Shown piece after piece: positions 19,801-27,266 of a stretch of DNA of 64,000 nucleotides. Source of the stretch: Zoogloeaceae bacterium G21618-S1 (GTDB lineage Bacteria; Pseudomonadota; Gammaproteobacteria; Burkholderiales; Rhodocyclaceae); contig JAPWHF010000006.1 of assembly GCA_027214125.1 (NCBI GenBank), positions 62,001 to 126,000 on the forward strand. The letters run 5' to 3'. Position 1 is the first letter of the stretch; the number at the start of each line of letters is the position of its first letter. Below the pieces are notes generated by a model. That model was given only the letters and a program-made list of their open reading frames with translations. It did not search any database and was not told where the DNA came from. A program made the translations under genes and the position numbers.

Positions 19801-20399
19801 GCCACGTTGCCGGGGTGGATGACCGGCATGTGCCAGGCCTTGAGCGTGAGGTCGCTTTGGTGCGGCATCGATGAGGACACGCAGCCGTGGTCGTCCCCCA
19901 GCACGGCCAGCACGCCACCATGGGGCGACGCGCCGTAGGCGTTGCCATGCTTGAGCGCATCGCCGGCGCGATCCACGCCCGGCCCCTTGCCATACCAGAT
20001 GGCGAAGACGCCATCGACGGTGCGCTGCTCGTCGCTTTCGACCTGCTGGCTGCCGAGCACCGCGGTGCTGCCGAGCTCTTCGTTGATCGCGGGCTGGAAG
20101 GCAATGCCGGCCGCATCAAGGTGCTTTTGCGCCTTGCCCAGCGCGATATCGTAGCCGCCCAGCGGCGAGCCGCGATAGCCGCTGATGAAACCGGCGGTAT
20201 TGAGGCCGCGGCTGCGGTCGAGCTGTGCCTGCATCAGCGGCAGGCGGACCAGCGCCTGGATGCCGGTGAGGAAGACGACGCCATGGTCGGCGGCGAGGGC
20301 GTCGCTCAGGGTGTAGTCGGGGCGTGCCAGTTGCAGCGTGGTGTCCGCCAGCGGGGTGGCGGTCGTCGGCACGTCCACCCGGGGTTCGGGATGGCGCAT
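16803..20399 (-). CDS. indolepyruvate:ferredoxin oxidoreductase family protein, single-chain
   Basis: A 1198-residue fused oxidoreductase carrying the alpha (thiamine diphosphate) and gamma (transferase) parts in one chain. These enzymes decarboxylate aryl 2-oxo acids (indolepyruvate, phenylpyruvate) to acyl-CoA and reduce ferredoxin. Visible motifs include GFISGYRGSPLGGYD near the N-terminus, the thiamine-domain FCSGCPHNSSTKVPEG and GGEGADW, and a cysteine-rich site CEGCGDCGTQSNC followed by CNKDFSCVQGFCPSF, typical of iron-sulfur binding. MLITGVGGTGVVTVG opens the gamma-like domain. It is divergent from an Lrp/AsnC regulator 171 bp away, the usual arrangement for amino-acid catabolism under Lrp-type control. 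Confidence 0.93.
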   Translation of the reverse strand: MRHPEPRVDVPTTATPLADTTLQLARPDYTLSDALAADHGVVFLTGIQALVRLPLMQAQLDRSRGLNTAGFISGYRGSPLGGYDIALGKAQKHLDAAGIAFQPAINEELGSTAVLGSQQVESDEQRTVDGVFAIWYGKGPGVDRAGDALKHGNAYGASPHGGVLAVLGDDHGCVSSSMPHQSDLTLKAWHMPVIHPGNVAEYLEFGLYGWALSRFSGNWVGFKAISEVVESGMTVDLDAVRHDFPPPADYTPPEGGLHYRWPDLPSLALEARLADKLDAVRAFAKHNSIDRWIRPTPNATLGIVTVGKAHFDFLEVLRRLELTLDDLADAGIRLYKVGLVFPLEPTRIDALIEGLDEVLVIEEKAPVVEEQIQTQLFNRPGARPRVIGKVAADGTPLLSALGELRPSRIMPVFARWLATHRPALDRLSHVCDFTAPEVLSNAGDAVRRLPYFCSGCPHNSSTKVPEGSVAQAGIGCHFMASWMDRQTTGLIQMGGEGADWSAHGRFTRRPHVFQNLGDGTYFHSGSLAIRQAIAAHANITYKILYNDAVAMTGGQAHDGVISVERIARQVEAEGVKRLAVVSDEPEKYDGAGALFPPGTTFHHRSEMDAVQRTLRDIEGVTALIYDQTCAAEKRRRRKKNAFPDPDRRIFINPEVCEGCGDCGTQSNCLSVVPLETPLGRKRQIEQSSCNKDFSCVQGFCPSFVSVAGATLKKRVGKLDAATLAHLISDLPTPHTHLNDAPYDMLITGVGGTGVVTVGALISMAAHLDGLASSQLDFMGFAQKGGAVLAFIRWAKTPELLNQVRIDTQQADLLLACDLVVGASAEALQTVRHGRTRIIASEHQNPTDRFVRDPDAQLHADALLDKLRFAAGDDAMESVDAYDLALRLLGDSIGANILLLGYAWQRGRVPVSLAAIEHAITLNAVAVDTNRMAFHLGRLTAEKPGAVLELAEEPPHKTLTLDALIAHRVAHLTAYQDAAYAARYTALVERVRRAEMALVGADAPLRLTEAVAFGYAKLLAYKDEYEVARLYTNGRFMDELRDTFDGELKLTFHMAPPLLAKMDAAGRLIKRDFGPWLMRAMAWLARGKRLRGSMLDLFGRTAERRMERELAHSYPEMIDTLLTRLTGANLDDATALADLPRQLRGFGHVKHANLQAVAMREAPLANALGVTAIFAEALKKLPHTTGTAAFKGIPVVAGK

Positions 20400-20570
20400 T
20401 GTCTCTCTCCGTGGGGTCGATCCTCGCTGGTTGCCCGGTCAGGTCGCCCATCGTGTTTTAGGGTGATAACAGCTTAGGCGGCATTGACGGATTAATCGTT
20501 CCTCTCTTGCCGACAACTGGTGTTAGATGAGAAGGTGCATCCTTGATATGAGTCAATTTTGAGGTCATTC

Positions 20571-21041
20571 ATGCTTGAGCGATTTGTGCGCCGCATACTT
20601 TCGGAGCTGCAACGCGACGCGCGCCTGTCGGTGCAGGAGCTGCCGGCGCGGGTTGGCTTGTCATCGACGCCGTGCTGGCGACGACTCAAGGAGATCGAGA
20701 AGGCAGGGCTGATTCGGCGCCACACGGTGTTGCTCGACCGCGAGGCGATCGGTCTGAAGGAGTGTCTGTTGGCGCATGTGACGCTGGCGCGCCATGTGGG
20801 CACGGCGGTGGATGAGTTTGAACGGGCGGTGGTGGCGCATCCGGAAGTGATCGAGTGTTACTCGACCACCGGCGACGCCGATTACATCCTGAAGGTGGTG
20901 GTGCCCGACATGAAGGCCTACGATCACTTCCTGCACAAGCAGATCTTTGCCATCGCCGGCGTGGCCAATGTGCGCACCGCGGTGGTGTTGCGCGAGGTGA
21001 AGTACGACACGGTGCTGCCGATCGATACCGAAACCCCATGA
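20571..21041 (+). CDS. Lrp/AsnC-family transcriptional regulator
   Basis: A 156-residue regulator. Residues 1-60 form the winged helix-turn-helix (ILSELQRDARLSVQELPARV, then LSSTPCWRRLKEIEKAGLIRR). Residues 65-150 form the ligand-binding RAM domain (HPEVIECYSTTGDADYILKV). Members bind amino acids and form octamers. The ATG at 20571 has a GAGGT ribosome site 6 bp upstream. The gene is divergent from the aryl-oxoacid:ferredoxin oxidoreductase, so local control of that gene is a reasonable inference. In the 171-bp spacer I see AT-rich patches but no confident operator or promoter. Confidence 0.93.
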   Translation: MLERFVRRILSELQRDARLSVQELPARVGLSSTPCWRRLKEIEKAGLIRRHTVLLDREAIGLKECLLAHVTLARHVGTAVDEFERAVVAHPEVIECYSTTGDADYILKVVVPDMKAYDHFLHKQIFAIAGVANVRTAVVLREVKYDTVLPIDTETP

Positions 21042-21051
21042 GGCACCGGCA

Positions 21052-21077
21052 TTAAAAAACCGCCCCGGAGGGCGGTT
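21052..21077 (-). terminator. intrinsic terminator of the dolP operon
   Basis: On the minus strand AACCGCCCTCCGGGGCGGTT folds into a GC-rich stem followed by a T-run (seen as AAAAAA on the plus strand at 21054-21059). It lies 21 bp beyond the dolP stop. Confidence 0.85.
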
Positions 21078-21097
21078 GGGTGCGGCGATGAGTGCGC

Positions 21098-21721
21098 TCA
21101 GTTGTTGCGCAGCAGATCCAGCCGGCGGGCTTCGTCGGCACTGATGTACTCGAACACGCGGACGACCTTTTTGACGCCGTCGGTGGTGCGCGCCACCTGG
21201 GTGGCGGCGTCGGCTTCTTGCTGGGTGACCATGCCCATCAGGTAGACCGTCGAGGCCTCGGTGACCACCTTGATCTGATTGGCTTGCACACTGGCCGAAT
21301 CAATCATGCGTGCCTTCACCTTGGAGGTAATCAGGGTGTCGTTGCTGCGCGAGGTCAGCGAACTGTGGCCGGCGACCTGCACATCGTTGGTGACACCGCG
21401 CACGTTGGGAACGACCGAGATCAGGCGCGGCAACTGGTCGCGCATGCCGGCATCGGGGGCTTCGCCGGTGAGCAACACGTTGCGGTTGTAGGAGATGACG
21501 TTGATATGCACATGGTCGCCGAGCTTTTCCTTGATTTGCGCGGCGGCTTTCCATTCGATGGCTTCGTCTTCGACATAGGCGCCCGAGCTGCGACGGTCGG
21601 AGACCATCAGCGCGCCAGTGCCAACACCGGTCGCAACCAGCGGGAAGCAGCCCTGAAGGGCTGGAACGACGCCGGCGACCAGGGCCAGCGTCAGAATGGT
21701 ACGGCGCAGGGATTGACTCAT
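21098..21721 (-). CDS. dolP: dual-BON-domain outer-membrane lipoprotein DolP (YraP)
   Basis: A 207-residue lipoprotein. The signal peptide ends in lipobox LQGC (Cys25). Two BON domains follow: about residues 55-120 (VHINVISYNRNVLLTGEAP) and 130-198 (IKVVTEASTVYLMGMV). In E. coli DolP binds anionic phospholipid at division sites and supports outer-membrane integrity and BAM function. Its ATG directly follows the diaA stop with no gap, so the pair are probably co-transcribed and coupled. The order yraN-diaA-dolP matches the E. coli yraN-diaA-yraP block. Confidence 0.9.
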   Translation of the reverse strand: MSQSLRRTILTLALVAGVVPALQGCFPLVATGVGTGALMVSDRRSSGAYVEDEAIEWKAAAQIKEKLGDHVHINVISYNRNVLLTGEAPDAGMRDQLPRLISVVPNVRGVTNDVQVAGHSSLTSRSNDTLITSKVKARMIDSASVQANQIKVVTEASTVYLMGMVTQQEADAATQVARTTDGVKKVVRVFEYISADEARRLDLLRNN

Positions 21722-22396
<675 letters not shown>

Positions 22397-22407
22397 TTAC
22401 ATTCTCG

Positions 22408-22827
22408 TCAGGTGTCGAAGGCGCCGCGGATCCACTCGATGCGGGTGCTGTCGAGCGCGTCGAGCAACACCACGTCGAAGCGGCAGGGCGCGTCGGCGAG
22501 CCGGCCGGCCTGGGCCAGCCAGTGGCGTGCGGCGAGCACGATGCGCGCCTGTTTGCGCGGCGTGATGCTGGCCGCGGCGCCGCCAAAATCACTGCGTCCG
22601 CGCAGGCGAACTTCCACAAAAACCAGGGTCTTGCCGTCGCGGCAGACCAGGTCGAGCTCGCCGCCGCGGCAGTGAAAATTGCGTGCGAGCGTGCGCAGGC
22701 CGGCGGCGTTCAGATGCGCCTCGGCCATCTGCTCGGCGATTCGGCCACGGTCGGCGGCTTGCCGTTGAGGGGCGAGGCGGTCGACAATGGCGGACTTGCA
22801 CATCTGGGTCAGACGCTTCATGGACAT
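22408..22827 (-). CDS. yraN: YraN/UPF0102 family nuclease-like protein
   Basis: A small protein (139 residues from the ATG at 22827) with the UPF0102 core: GRIAEQMAEAHL, then the PD-(D/E)XK-like GGELDLVCRDGKTLVFVEVR. The fold is that of restriction-type nucleases, but the cellular function is not known. Three in-frame starts exist (22827, 22821, 22803). The first has a GGTGAG ribosome site at proper spacing. The start region overlaps the divergent rsmI start by 8 bp. In E. coli, lpoA separates rsmI and yraN; it is absent here. Confidence 0.87.
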   Translation of the reverse strand: MSMKRLTQMCKSAIVDRLAPQRQAADRGRIAEQMAEAHLNAAGLRTLARNFHCRGGELDLVCRDGKTLVFVEVRLRGRSDFGGAAASITPRKQARIVLAARHWLAQAGRLADAPCRFDVVLLDALDSTRIEWIRGAFDT

Positions 22828-23695
22828 CAACGACTCACCGCTTTCCAGGACGCCGTCATTGTATGTGGTGGCCACGCCGATGGGGAATCTGCAGGACATC
22901 ACCCTGCGTGCGCTGGCCGTTCTGCGGGCGGTGGACGTGGTGGCGGCGGAAGACACCCGCCACACCAAGGGCTTGCTCAGCGCCCACGGCATCGCCGCCA
23001 CCTTGATGGCCGCGCATGAGCACAACGAAGCCCGGGCGGCCGAGCAGATCATCGGGCGCCTCGCCGCCGGTGAGCAGGTGGCGTTTGTGTCGGATGCCGG
23101 TACGCCGGGCATCTCCGACCCCGGCGCGCGTCTGGTCGCGGCGGTGCGTGCGGCGGGGCATCCGGTGGTGCCGGTGCCGGGGCCGAGTGCGGTGGTGACG
23201 GCGATGTCGGTGGCGGGGTTTGTCGAAGGCGGCTTTCACTTTGTCGGCTTTTTGCCGCCCAAGTCGGGCGCACGCCGCAGCCGGCTCGAAGCGCTGCGCG
23301 AGGGCACGGATGTGACGGTGTTTTACGAGGCGCCGCACCGGGTGCGTGACAGCCTGCGCGACATGGTCGAGGTGCTCGGCCAGGATCGCGAGTTGGTGGT
23401 CGCCCGCGAGCTGACCAAGCGCTTCGAAGAGATCGCCCGGCTGCCGCTGGGCGAGGCTCAGGCCTGGCTGGATGCCGACAGCAACCGCGAGCGCGGTGAG
23501 TTTGTGTTGCTGGTGTCCGGCGCGCCGCCCGTTGAAGGCCTCGATGTCGAGGCCGAGCGCGTGCTCAAACTGCTGCTGGCCGAGATGCCGACCAGCGCGG
23601 CGGCCAAGCTTGCCGCTGAAATTACCGGCCAGCCCAAGAACGCGCTCTATCAGCGCGCGCTGGCCATCAAATCCAATGCCGAGACGGGCCTATAA
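22820..23695 (+). CDS. rsmI: 16S rRNA (cytidine-1402-2'-O)-methyltransferase
   Basis: A 291-residue tetrapyrrole-methylase-fold enzyme that methylates the ribose of C1402 in 16S rRNA. Motifs: YVVATPMGNLQDIT, EDTRHTKGLL, FVSDAGTPGISDPG, VPGPSAVVTAM and FYEAPHRV. ATG 22820 is used here; another ATG at 22787 with a GAGG site 9 bp upstream would add 11 residues. Either way the start lies inside or against divergent yraN, so each gene's promoter must lie within the other's coding region. The last codon and stop form the TATAAT of the pyrC promoter. Confidence 0.95.
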   Translation: MDINDSPLSRTPSLYVVATPMGNLQDITLRALAVLRAVDVVAAEDTRHTKGLLSAHGIAATLMAAHEHNEARAAEQIIGRLAAGEQVAFVSDAGTPGISDPGARLVAAVRAAGHPVVPVPGPSAVVTAMSVAGFVEGGFHFVGFLPPKSGARRSRLEALREGTDVTVFYEAPHRVRDSLRDMVEVLGQDRELVVARELTKRFEEIARLPLGEAQAWLDADSNRERGEFVLLVSGAPPVEGLDVEAERVLKLLLAEMPTSAAAKLAAEITGQPKNALYQRALAIKSNAETGL

Positions 23696-23696
23696 T
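23691..23696 (+). promoter_or_regulatory. -10 element for pyrC overlapping the rsmI stop
   Basis: A perfect TATAAT whose internal TAA (23693-23695) is the rsmI stop codon. It lies 29 bp before the pyrC ATG. No convincing -35 is visible, but the surrounding CTATAATCCG recurs at the rnpB promoter. Confidence 0.6.
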
Positions 23697-23725
23697 CCGG
23701 CCCGACAAAAAAGCGAGGTTCACGC

Positions 23726-24760
23726 ATGCAAACACTGACTATTATCCGGCCCGACGACTGGCACCTGCATGTGCGCGACGGCGCCGCGCTGGCGGCGGTT
23801 GTGCCCGACACCGCGCGCCGTTTCGGCCGCGCCATCATCATGCCGAACCTGCGCCCGCCGGTGGTCAATGCCGAGCAGGCGCGCGTCTACCGTGACCGAA
23901 TCCTCGCCGCCGTGCCGGCCGGACTCAAGTTCGAACCGTTGATGACGTTGTACCTCACAGACAATACGGCGCCCGATGAAATCGACCGTGCCCTGCAGAC
24001 CGGCTTCATCCCTGCGGTGAAGCTCTATCCGGCCGGTGCGACCACCAACTCGGATGCCGGCGTGACCGCCATCGACAAGGTCCGCCCGGCGCTCGAACGG
24101 ATGGAAAAGTCGGGCATGGTGCTGTGTGTTCACGGAGAGGTGACCCATGCTGACGTTGATATCTTCGATCGCGAGCGTATCTTTATTGATACAGTGCTGG
24201 CGCCGCTGGCAAAAGACTACCCGGCGTTGCGTATCGTCTTCGAGCACATCACCACGCGCGAGGCGGCGCAGTTCGTGACCGAAGCCGGCCCCAACGTGGG
24301 GGCAACCCTCACCGCGCACCACCTGCTGCTCAACCGCAACGCGATTTTCGCCGGCGGCATCAATCCGCATCACTACTGCCTGCCGGTGCTCAAGCGCGAA
24401 ACACATCGTGAGGCGCTGGTGGCGGCCGCCATCTCCGGCAATCCGAAGTTTTTCCTCGGCACCGATTCGGCCCCGCATGCGCGCGGTGCCAAAGAATCGG
24501 CCTGCGGATGCGCTGGCTGCTACACCGCCAACGCCGGTATCGAGCTGTACGCGGAAGCCTTTGACGCGGCCGGTGCGCTGGACCGGCTCGAAGGTTTTGC
24601 CAGCCATTTCGGCCCCGATTTCTACCGCCTGCCGCGCAACACCGACACTCTCACGCTGACACGGGCCGACACCGCTGTGCCGGCCCAGCTCGATTACCTG
24701 CCGGACGACCCGTTGATCCCGCTGCGTGCGGGCGGCACGGTCGCTTGGCGCCTTGACTGA
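23726..24760 (+). CDS. pyrC: dihydroorotase (class II, PyrC)
   Basis: A 344-residue zinc enzyme for the third step of pyrimidine synthesis, which cyclises carbamoyl aspartate to dihydroorotate. Metal and substrate motifs: [10 protein letters not shown] (H13, H15), the carboxylated lysine K99 in [25 protein letters not shown] and GTDSAPHA. Length and motifs match the E. coli enzyme (348 residues). A perfect -10 lies just upstream, so it is probably the first gene of its transcript, followed by a lipoprotein gene and a DUF3025 gene. Confidence 0.97.
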   Translation: MQTLTIIRPDDWHLHVRDGAALAAVVPDTARRFGRAIIMPNLRPPVVNAEQARVYRDRILAAVPAGLKFEPLMTLYLTDNTAPDEIDRALQTGFIPAVKLYPAGATTNSDAGVTAIDKVRPALERMEKSGMVLCVHGEVTHADVDIFDRERIFIDTVLAPLAKDYPALRIVFEHITTREAAQFVTEAGPNVGATLTAHHLLLNRNAIFAGGINPHHYCLPVLKRETHREALVAAAISGNPKFFLGTDSAPHARGAKESACGCAGCYTANAGIELYAEAFDAAGALDRLEGFASHFGPDFYRLPRNTDTLTLTRADTAVPAQLDYLPDDPLIPLRAGGTVAWRLD

Positions 24761-24774
24761 TACACCGTAAAACC

Positions 24775-25197
24775 ATGATGCTCGACCGCCGCCTTTTGCT
24801 CCTGCCGCTCATGTTGCTGACGTTGACCGCTTGCGAGAACTCGGCCTCCGCGTACAAGGTTGAAGGGTCTGACCATGCCCTGATGCTGATGCGCGAGCAG
24901 CGCTATTTCTGGGCCGATGAAGTGGAGCAGGCGATTGTGGTAGCGCGCCTGCCCAAGTGCCAGCGTCGCGTCAGCATCTGGCCAGGCAGTGTCGACGGGC
25001 CGGCCATGAAGGTCTACGAGGCCGGCTATCAGTTGTGGGCGCTGCAGCAGGGGCGTCGCTGGTATCTGGCCAGCACCGAAAAGTGCCGGGTGCAGGACTG
25101 GGCCGACGCGCCGGCGACACCGCCCGGCGCCTTGGTGGGTAGTTTCCGCATGCGCGATGGTGACATGGTGTTTGAGCCGGCAACGGGTGGAAAGTGA
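24775..25197 (+). CDS. small putative lipoprotein of unknown function
   Basis: 140 residues, or 139 from the second ATG at 24778. A hydrophobic N-terminus ends in lipobox LTAC (Cys20), so it should be a lipoprotein. The mature part has two cysteines (PKCQRR and EKCRVQ) that could form a disulfide. I recognise no named family. It starts 14 bp after pyrC, and its TGA overlaps the GTG start of the DUF3025 gene by 4 bp, indicating one transcript. Confidence 0.75.
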   Translation: MMLDRRLLLLPLMLLTLTACENSASAYKVEGSDHALMLMREQRYFWADEVEQAIVVARLPKCQRRVSIWPGSVDGPAMKVYEAGYQLWALQQGRRWYLASTEKCRVQDWADAPATPPGALVGSFRMRDGDMVFEPATGGK

Positions 25198-26057
25198 GCG
25201 CACGTCCGGACTATCTCGTGCCGGCGGCGCTGGCCAGGTGGCCGCTGTTCGCGCCCCTCGCTGCACTGCTCGAAGGCAGCGGCGATCGTTTGCCCGGGCT
25301 GTTGGCGCTCAACCGGCTGGTCGCGCAGGCCGCGCCCGGTCTTGCAAGCGCCAGTGGCGAGGCGATTCGCTTTGTGGCGCCGGACGCGATCAGCACAGAC
25401 TACGAACTGTCGGTATTTGATTGCGGGCAAGTCGCAACGCGCGACGACAACTGGCACGACTACTTCAATGCACTCGTTTGGGCGACGTTTCCGCGCGCCA
25501 AGGCTGCACTGAACGCCTGCCATATGCAAGCGTCCGCGCTGGCGGGCGTGGCGCGGGTACGTGGTCGCGGCCCGGTACGCGACGCGCTCACCCAGTTCGA
25601 CGAGTGCGGGATGCTGGTGCTGGGTACCGACGACGCCTTGCTCGCGGCCATGGCCCGGCACGACTGGCTGCCGGTCTTTTGGGATGCGCGCGCTCGCGTG
25701 AAAGCGACGACGCGCTTTTTGTTATTTGGTCACGCCTCCTACGATCAGATGCGCACGCCGTTTAACGGGCTGTGCGCCAAAGCTGTCTATATGTCGGTCC
25801 CCGAGGAAGTGCTTGCCTTGCCCTTGGCAGCGCAGATTGCGTGGGCCGATACGTGGCTTGAGCATCGGCTGACCGACAAGGGCTTGCTGAACTCTCCGCT
25901 TGATTTGTCACCGCTGCCGATGCTCGGAATTCCGGGGGTGGTGCGCGAAAACGCCGTGCGTGAGTTCTATGAAGACACGACGCAATTCCGGCCGCTGGGT
26001 GCGCGGTCACCCGCCGCCGTAATTTCCGACGTGGAGGCGACCTCGCTCGCGCTATAA
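25194..26057 (+). CDS. DUF3025 domain protein
   Basis: A 287-residue protein with the DUF3025 hallmark DNWHDYFNALVWATFPRAKA near residues 82-102 and FLLFGHASYDQM further on. The function of the family is not known. The start is GTG 25194 (GTGA overlap with the preceding lipoprotein). Its final codons and stop (CTATAA) are also the -10 of the RNase P RNA promoter, so the 3' end of the gene is constrained by two functions. Confidence 0.88.
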   Translation: MSARPDYLVPAALARWPLFAPLAALLEGSGDRLPGLLALNRLVAQAAPGLASASGEAIRFVAPDAISTDYELSVFDCGQVATRDDNWHDYFNALVWATFPRAKAALNACHMQASALAGVARVRGRGPVRDALTQFDECGMLVLGTDDALLAAMARHDWLPVFWDARARVKATTRFLLFGHASYDQMRTPFNGLCAKAVYMSVPEEVLALPLAAQIAWADTWLEHRLTDKGLLNSPLDLSPLPMLGIPGVVRENAVREFYEDTTQFRPLGARSPAAVISDVEATSLAL

Positions 26058-26058
26058 T
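26053..26058 (+). promoter_or_regulatory. -10 element of the rnpB promoter
   Basis: A perfect TATAAT, 7 bp before the first paired base of RNase P RNA (26066), which fits a start site there. The TAA inside it (26055-26057) is the stop codon of the DUF3025 gene. No clear -35 hexamer is seen. Confidence 0.75.
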
Positions 26059-26065
26059 CCGCGCC

Positions 26066-26522
26066 GGGAAGTTCGCCAGGCAGTCGCGACACGCGCAAGC
26101 GTATCGAGGAAAGTCCGGGCCACATAGAGCAGGATGCCGGCTAACGGCCGGGCGCCATACGCCGAAAGGCTAAAGCGACGGAAAGTATTGCCCGAAGGGG
26201 TGATCATCTCGTGGATTGTGATCTGCGCCGCTTGCGGTGGGGAAACCCGAGCAGACACGGGGTGGCAACAGAAAATAAACCGCCGACGACCGCAGATGTC
26301 GGGTCAGGGTGAAACGGTGGGGTAAGAGCCCACCGCGGACGTGGTGACACGGACGGCATGGCAAACCCCATCCGGGGCAAGGCCAAATAGGGGAGCATTG
26401 GCGTGGCTCGCGTCGCTCCCGGGTAGGCTGCTAGAGCGGCGTGGCAACGCGTCGCCGAGAGGAATGACTGCCCGGCGCTCGCAAGAGCGTTTGACAGAAC
26501 CCGGCTTATCGGCGGACTTCCC
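26066..26522 (+). ncRNA. rnpB: RNase P RNA, bacterial type A
   Basis: The catalytic RNA that trims tRNA 5' leaders. The ends pair as helix P1: GGGAAGTTCGCC at 26066-26077 with GGCGGACTTCCC at 26511-26522. Conserved blocks appear in order: GAGGAAAGTCCGGGCC (26107), ACAGAAAATAAACCGCC (26269), GGGTAAGAGCCCACCGC, GCAAGGCCAAATAGGGG (26377), CCCGGGTAGGCTGCT and ACAGAACCCGGCTTATC (26494). The total of about 457 nt is longer than the E. coli RNA (377 nt). Most of the extra sequence lies in the P12 region (about 26153-26266). A T-run follows at 26532-26537. The position before mraZ is typical of betaproteobacteria. Confidence 0.96.
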
Positions 26523-26561
26523 ATTCCCCGCTTTTTTCTTCACGCGCATCAATCAATTTCT

Positions 26562-26576
26562 CCCACCTTTTCCCAC
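26562..26576 (-). promoter_or_regulatory. candidate second MraZ-type site, opposite orientation
   Basis: On the minus strand the bases read GTGGG-AAAAG-GTGGG, two exact GTGGG boxes with 10-bp periodicity, which is the arrangement MraZ binds upstream of E. coli mraZ. It lies about 190 bp upstream of the main boxes. Binding is inferred. Confidence 0.4.
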
Positions 26577-26582
26577 CGTGGG

Positions 26583-26606
26583 GCGAGGCGATTGCGTTCG
26601 CCTCGC
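26583..26606. other. perfect 8-bp hairpin in the rnpB-mraZ gap
   Basis: GCGAGGCG and CGCCTCGC flank an 8-base loop. It lies 60 bp after rnpB and has no T-run behind it, so it is a weak candidate terminator or processing signal. Apart from this hairpin, the T-run, the MraZ-like boxes and the mraZ promoter, I see nothing else in the 300-bp gap 26523-26822. Confidence 0.5.
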
Positions 26607-26724
26607 GTGAAATCTCGAATTCATTCCCGTTGTCATTGATTTGGCTAGGAAAATGCCTTTTGCAGCTTCGCCGGCGCATTCGGTAAGTGGTTGTGTCCAT
26701 TGGCAAAACCCCTGATTCGTGCGC

Positions 26725-26753
26725 TTGACCCCCCTTGTTCTATGCACTAAAGT
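26725..26753 (+). promoter_or_regulatory. candidate main promoter of the dcw cluster
   Basis: TTGACC (5 of 6) at 26725-26730 and TAAAGT (4 of 6) at 26748-26753 with a 17-bp spacer, 70 bp before mraZ. The first MraZ box overlaps the -10, which suits repression by MraZ. CTTGACCCC at the -35 is matched by an inverted GGGGTCAAG at 26754-26762. Confidence 0.55.
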
Positions 26754-26786
26754 GGGGTCAAGTGCACAAATGTGGGAAAGAGTGCA
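26752..26786 (+). promoter_or_regulatory. MraZ operator: four GTG boxes at 10-bp intervals
   Basis: GTGGG (26752), GTGCA (26762), GTGGG (26772) and GTGCA (26782) repeat with exactly 10-bp spacing, one per DNA turn. E. coli MraZ binds GTGGG repeats spaced by 5 bp upstream of its own gene, so this is the expected autoregulatory site. Two of the four boxes are GTGCA, a departure from the simple repeat. Confidence 0.7.
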
Positions 26787-26822
26787 CCAAATCTCTCTTT
26801 CGAACCATCCTGAGGGGGTGCG

Positions 26823-27266
26823 ATGTTCCAAGGCGCTGCAGCGCTCAGTCTCGATGCGAAGGGTCGCCTGGCGATCCCTGCGCGGCATCGTGACGCGCTG
26901 ACCGCGGGCGCCGGTGAACTGGTGGTGACGGGGCATCCGCACCGTTGTCTGCTGATCTATCCCTCGGAGGCGTGGCTGCCTATTCGCGACAAAGTGCTGG
27001 CGGGTTCAAGCCTTGAGCCGCGTTCGGCGATGCTCAAGCGGCTGCTGGTCGGTTTTGCCCGCGAAGAGCGTCTGGATGGCGCCGGTCGTGTGCTGGTGGC
27101 GCCGGAATTGCGGCAGTTCGCCGAGCTTGAAAAGTCGGTGTGGCTGGTCGGTCAGGGCTCGCATTTCGAGCTGTGGTCCGATGCGGGCTGGCAGAAGCAG
27201 CAGGAGCTCATGTTTGGCATGGGTGCCGATCTGCTGCCGCCGGGCCTGGAAGATCTGGCGCTATGA
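26823..27266 (+). CDS. mraZ: transcriptional regulator MraZ
   Basis: 147 residues with two AbrB-like SpoVT motifs, [14 protein letters not shown] near residue 10 and [14 protein letters not shown] near residue 82, each carrying the family DxxGR. MraZ forms a ring-shaped oligomer and represses its own division and cell-wall operon. A strong ribosome site (GAGGGGG) lies upstream. The stop overlaps the rsmH start by 4 bp (ATGA). Confidence 0.97.
   Translation: MFQGAAALSLDAKGRLAIPARHRDALTAGAGELVVTGHPHRCLLIYPSEAWLPIRDKVLAGSSLEPRSAMLKRLLVGFAREERLDGAGRVLVAPELRQFAELEKSVWLVGQGSHFELWSDAGWQKQQELMFGMGADLLPPGLEDLAL

Noticed and set aside
20400-20570. Lrp operator and promoter in the oxidoreductase-regulator gap
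   Set aside because: TTGACG and AT-rich patches exist, but no pair with proper spacing or clear Lrp-type palindrome was found.
26103-26325. Small open frames within 26066-26522
   Set aside because: This interval is the RNase P RNA; its conserved blocks and end pairing explain the sequence.
26583-26606. Terminator for rnpB at the GCGAGGCG hairpin
   Set aside because: No T-run follows; the T-run just after the RNA (26532-26537) is a better candidate 3' signal, so I listed the hairpin as structure only.
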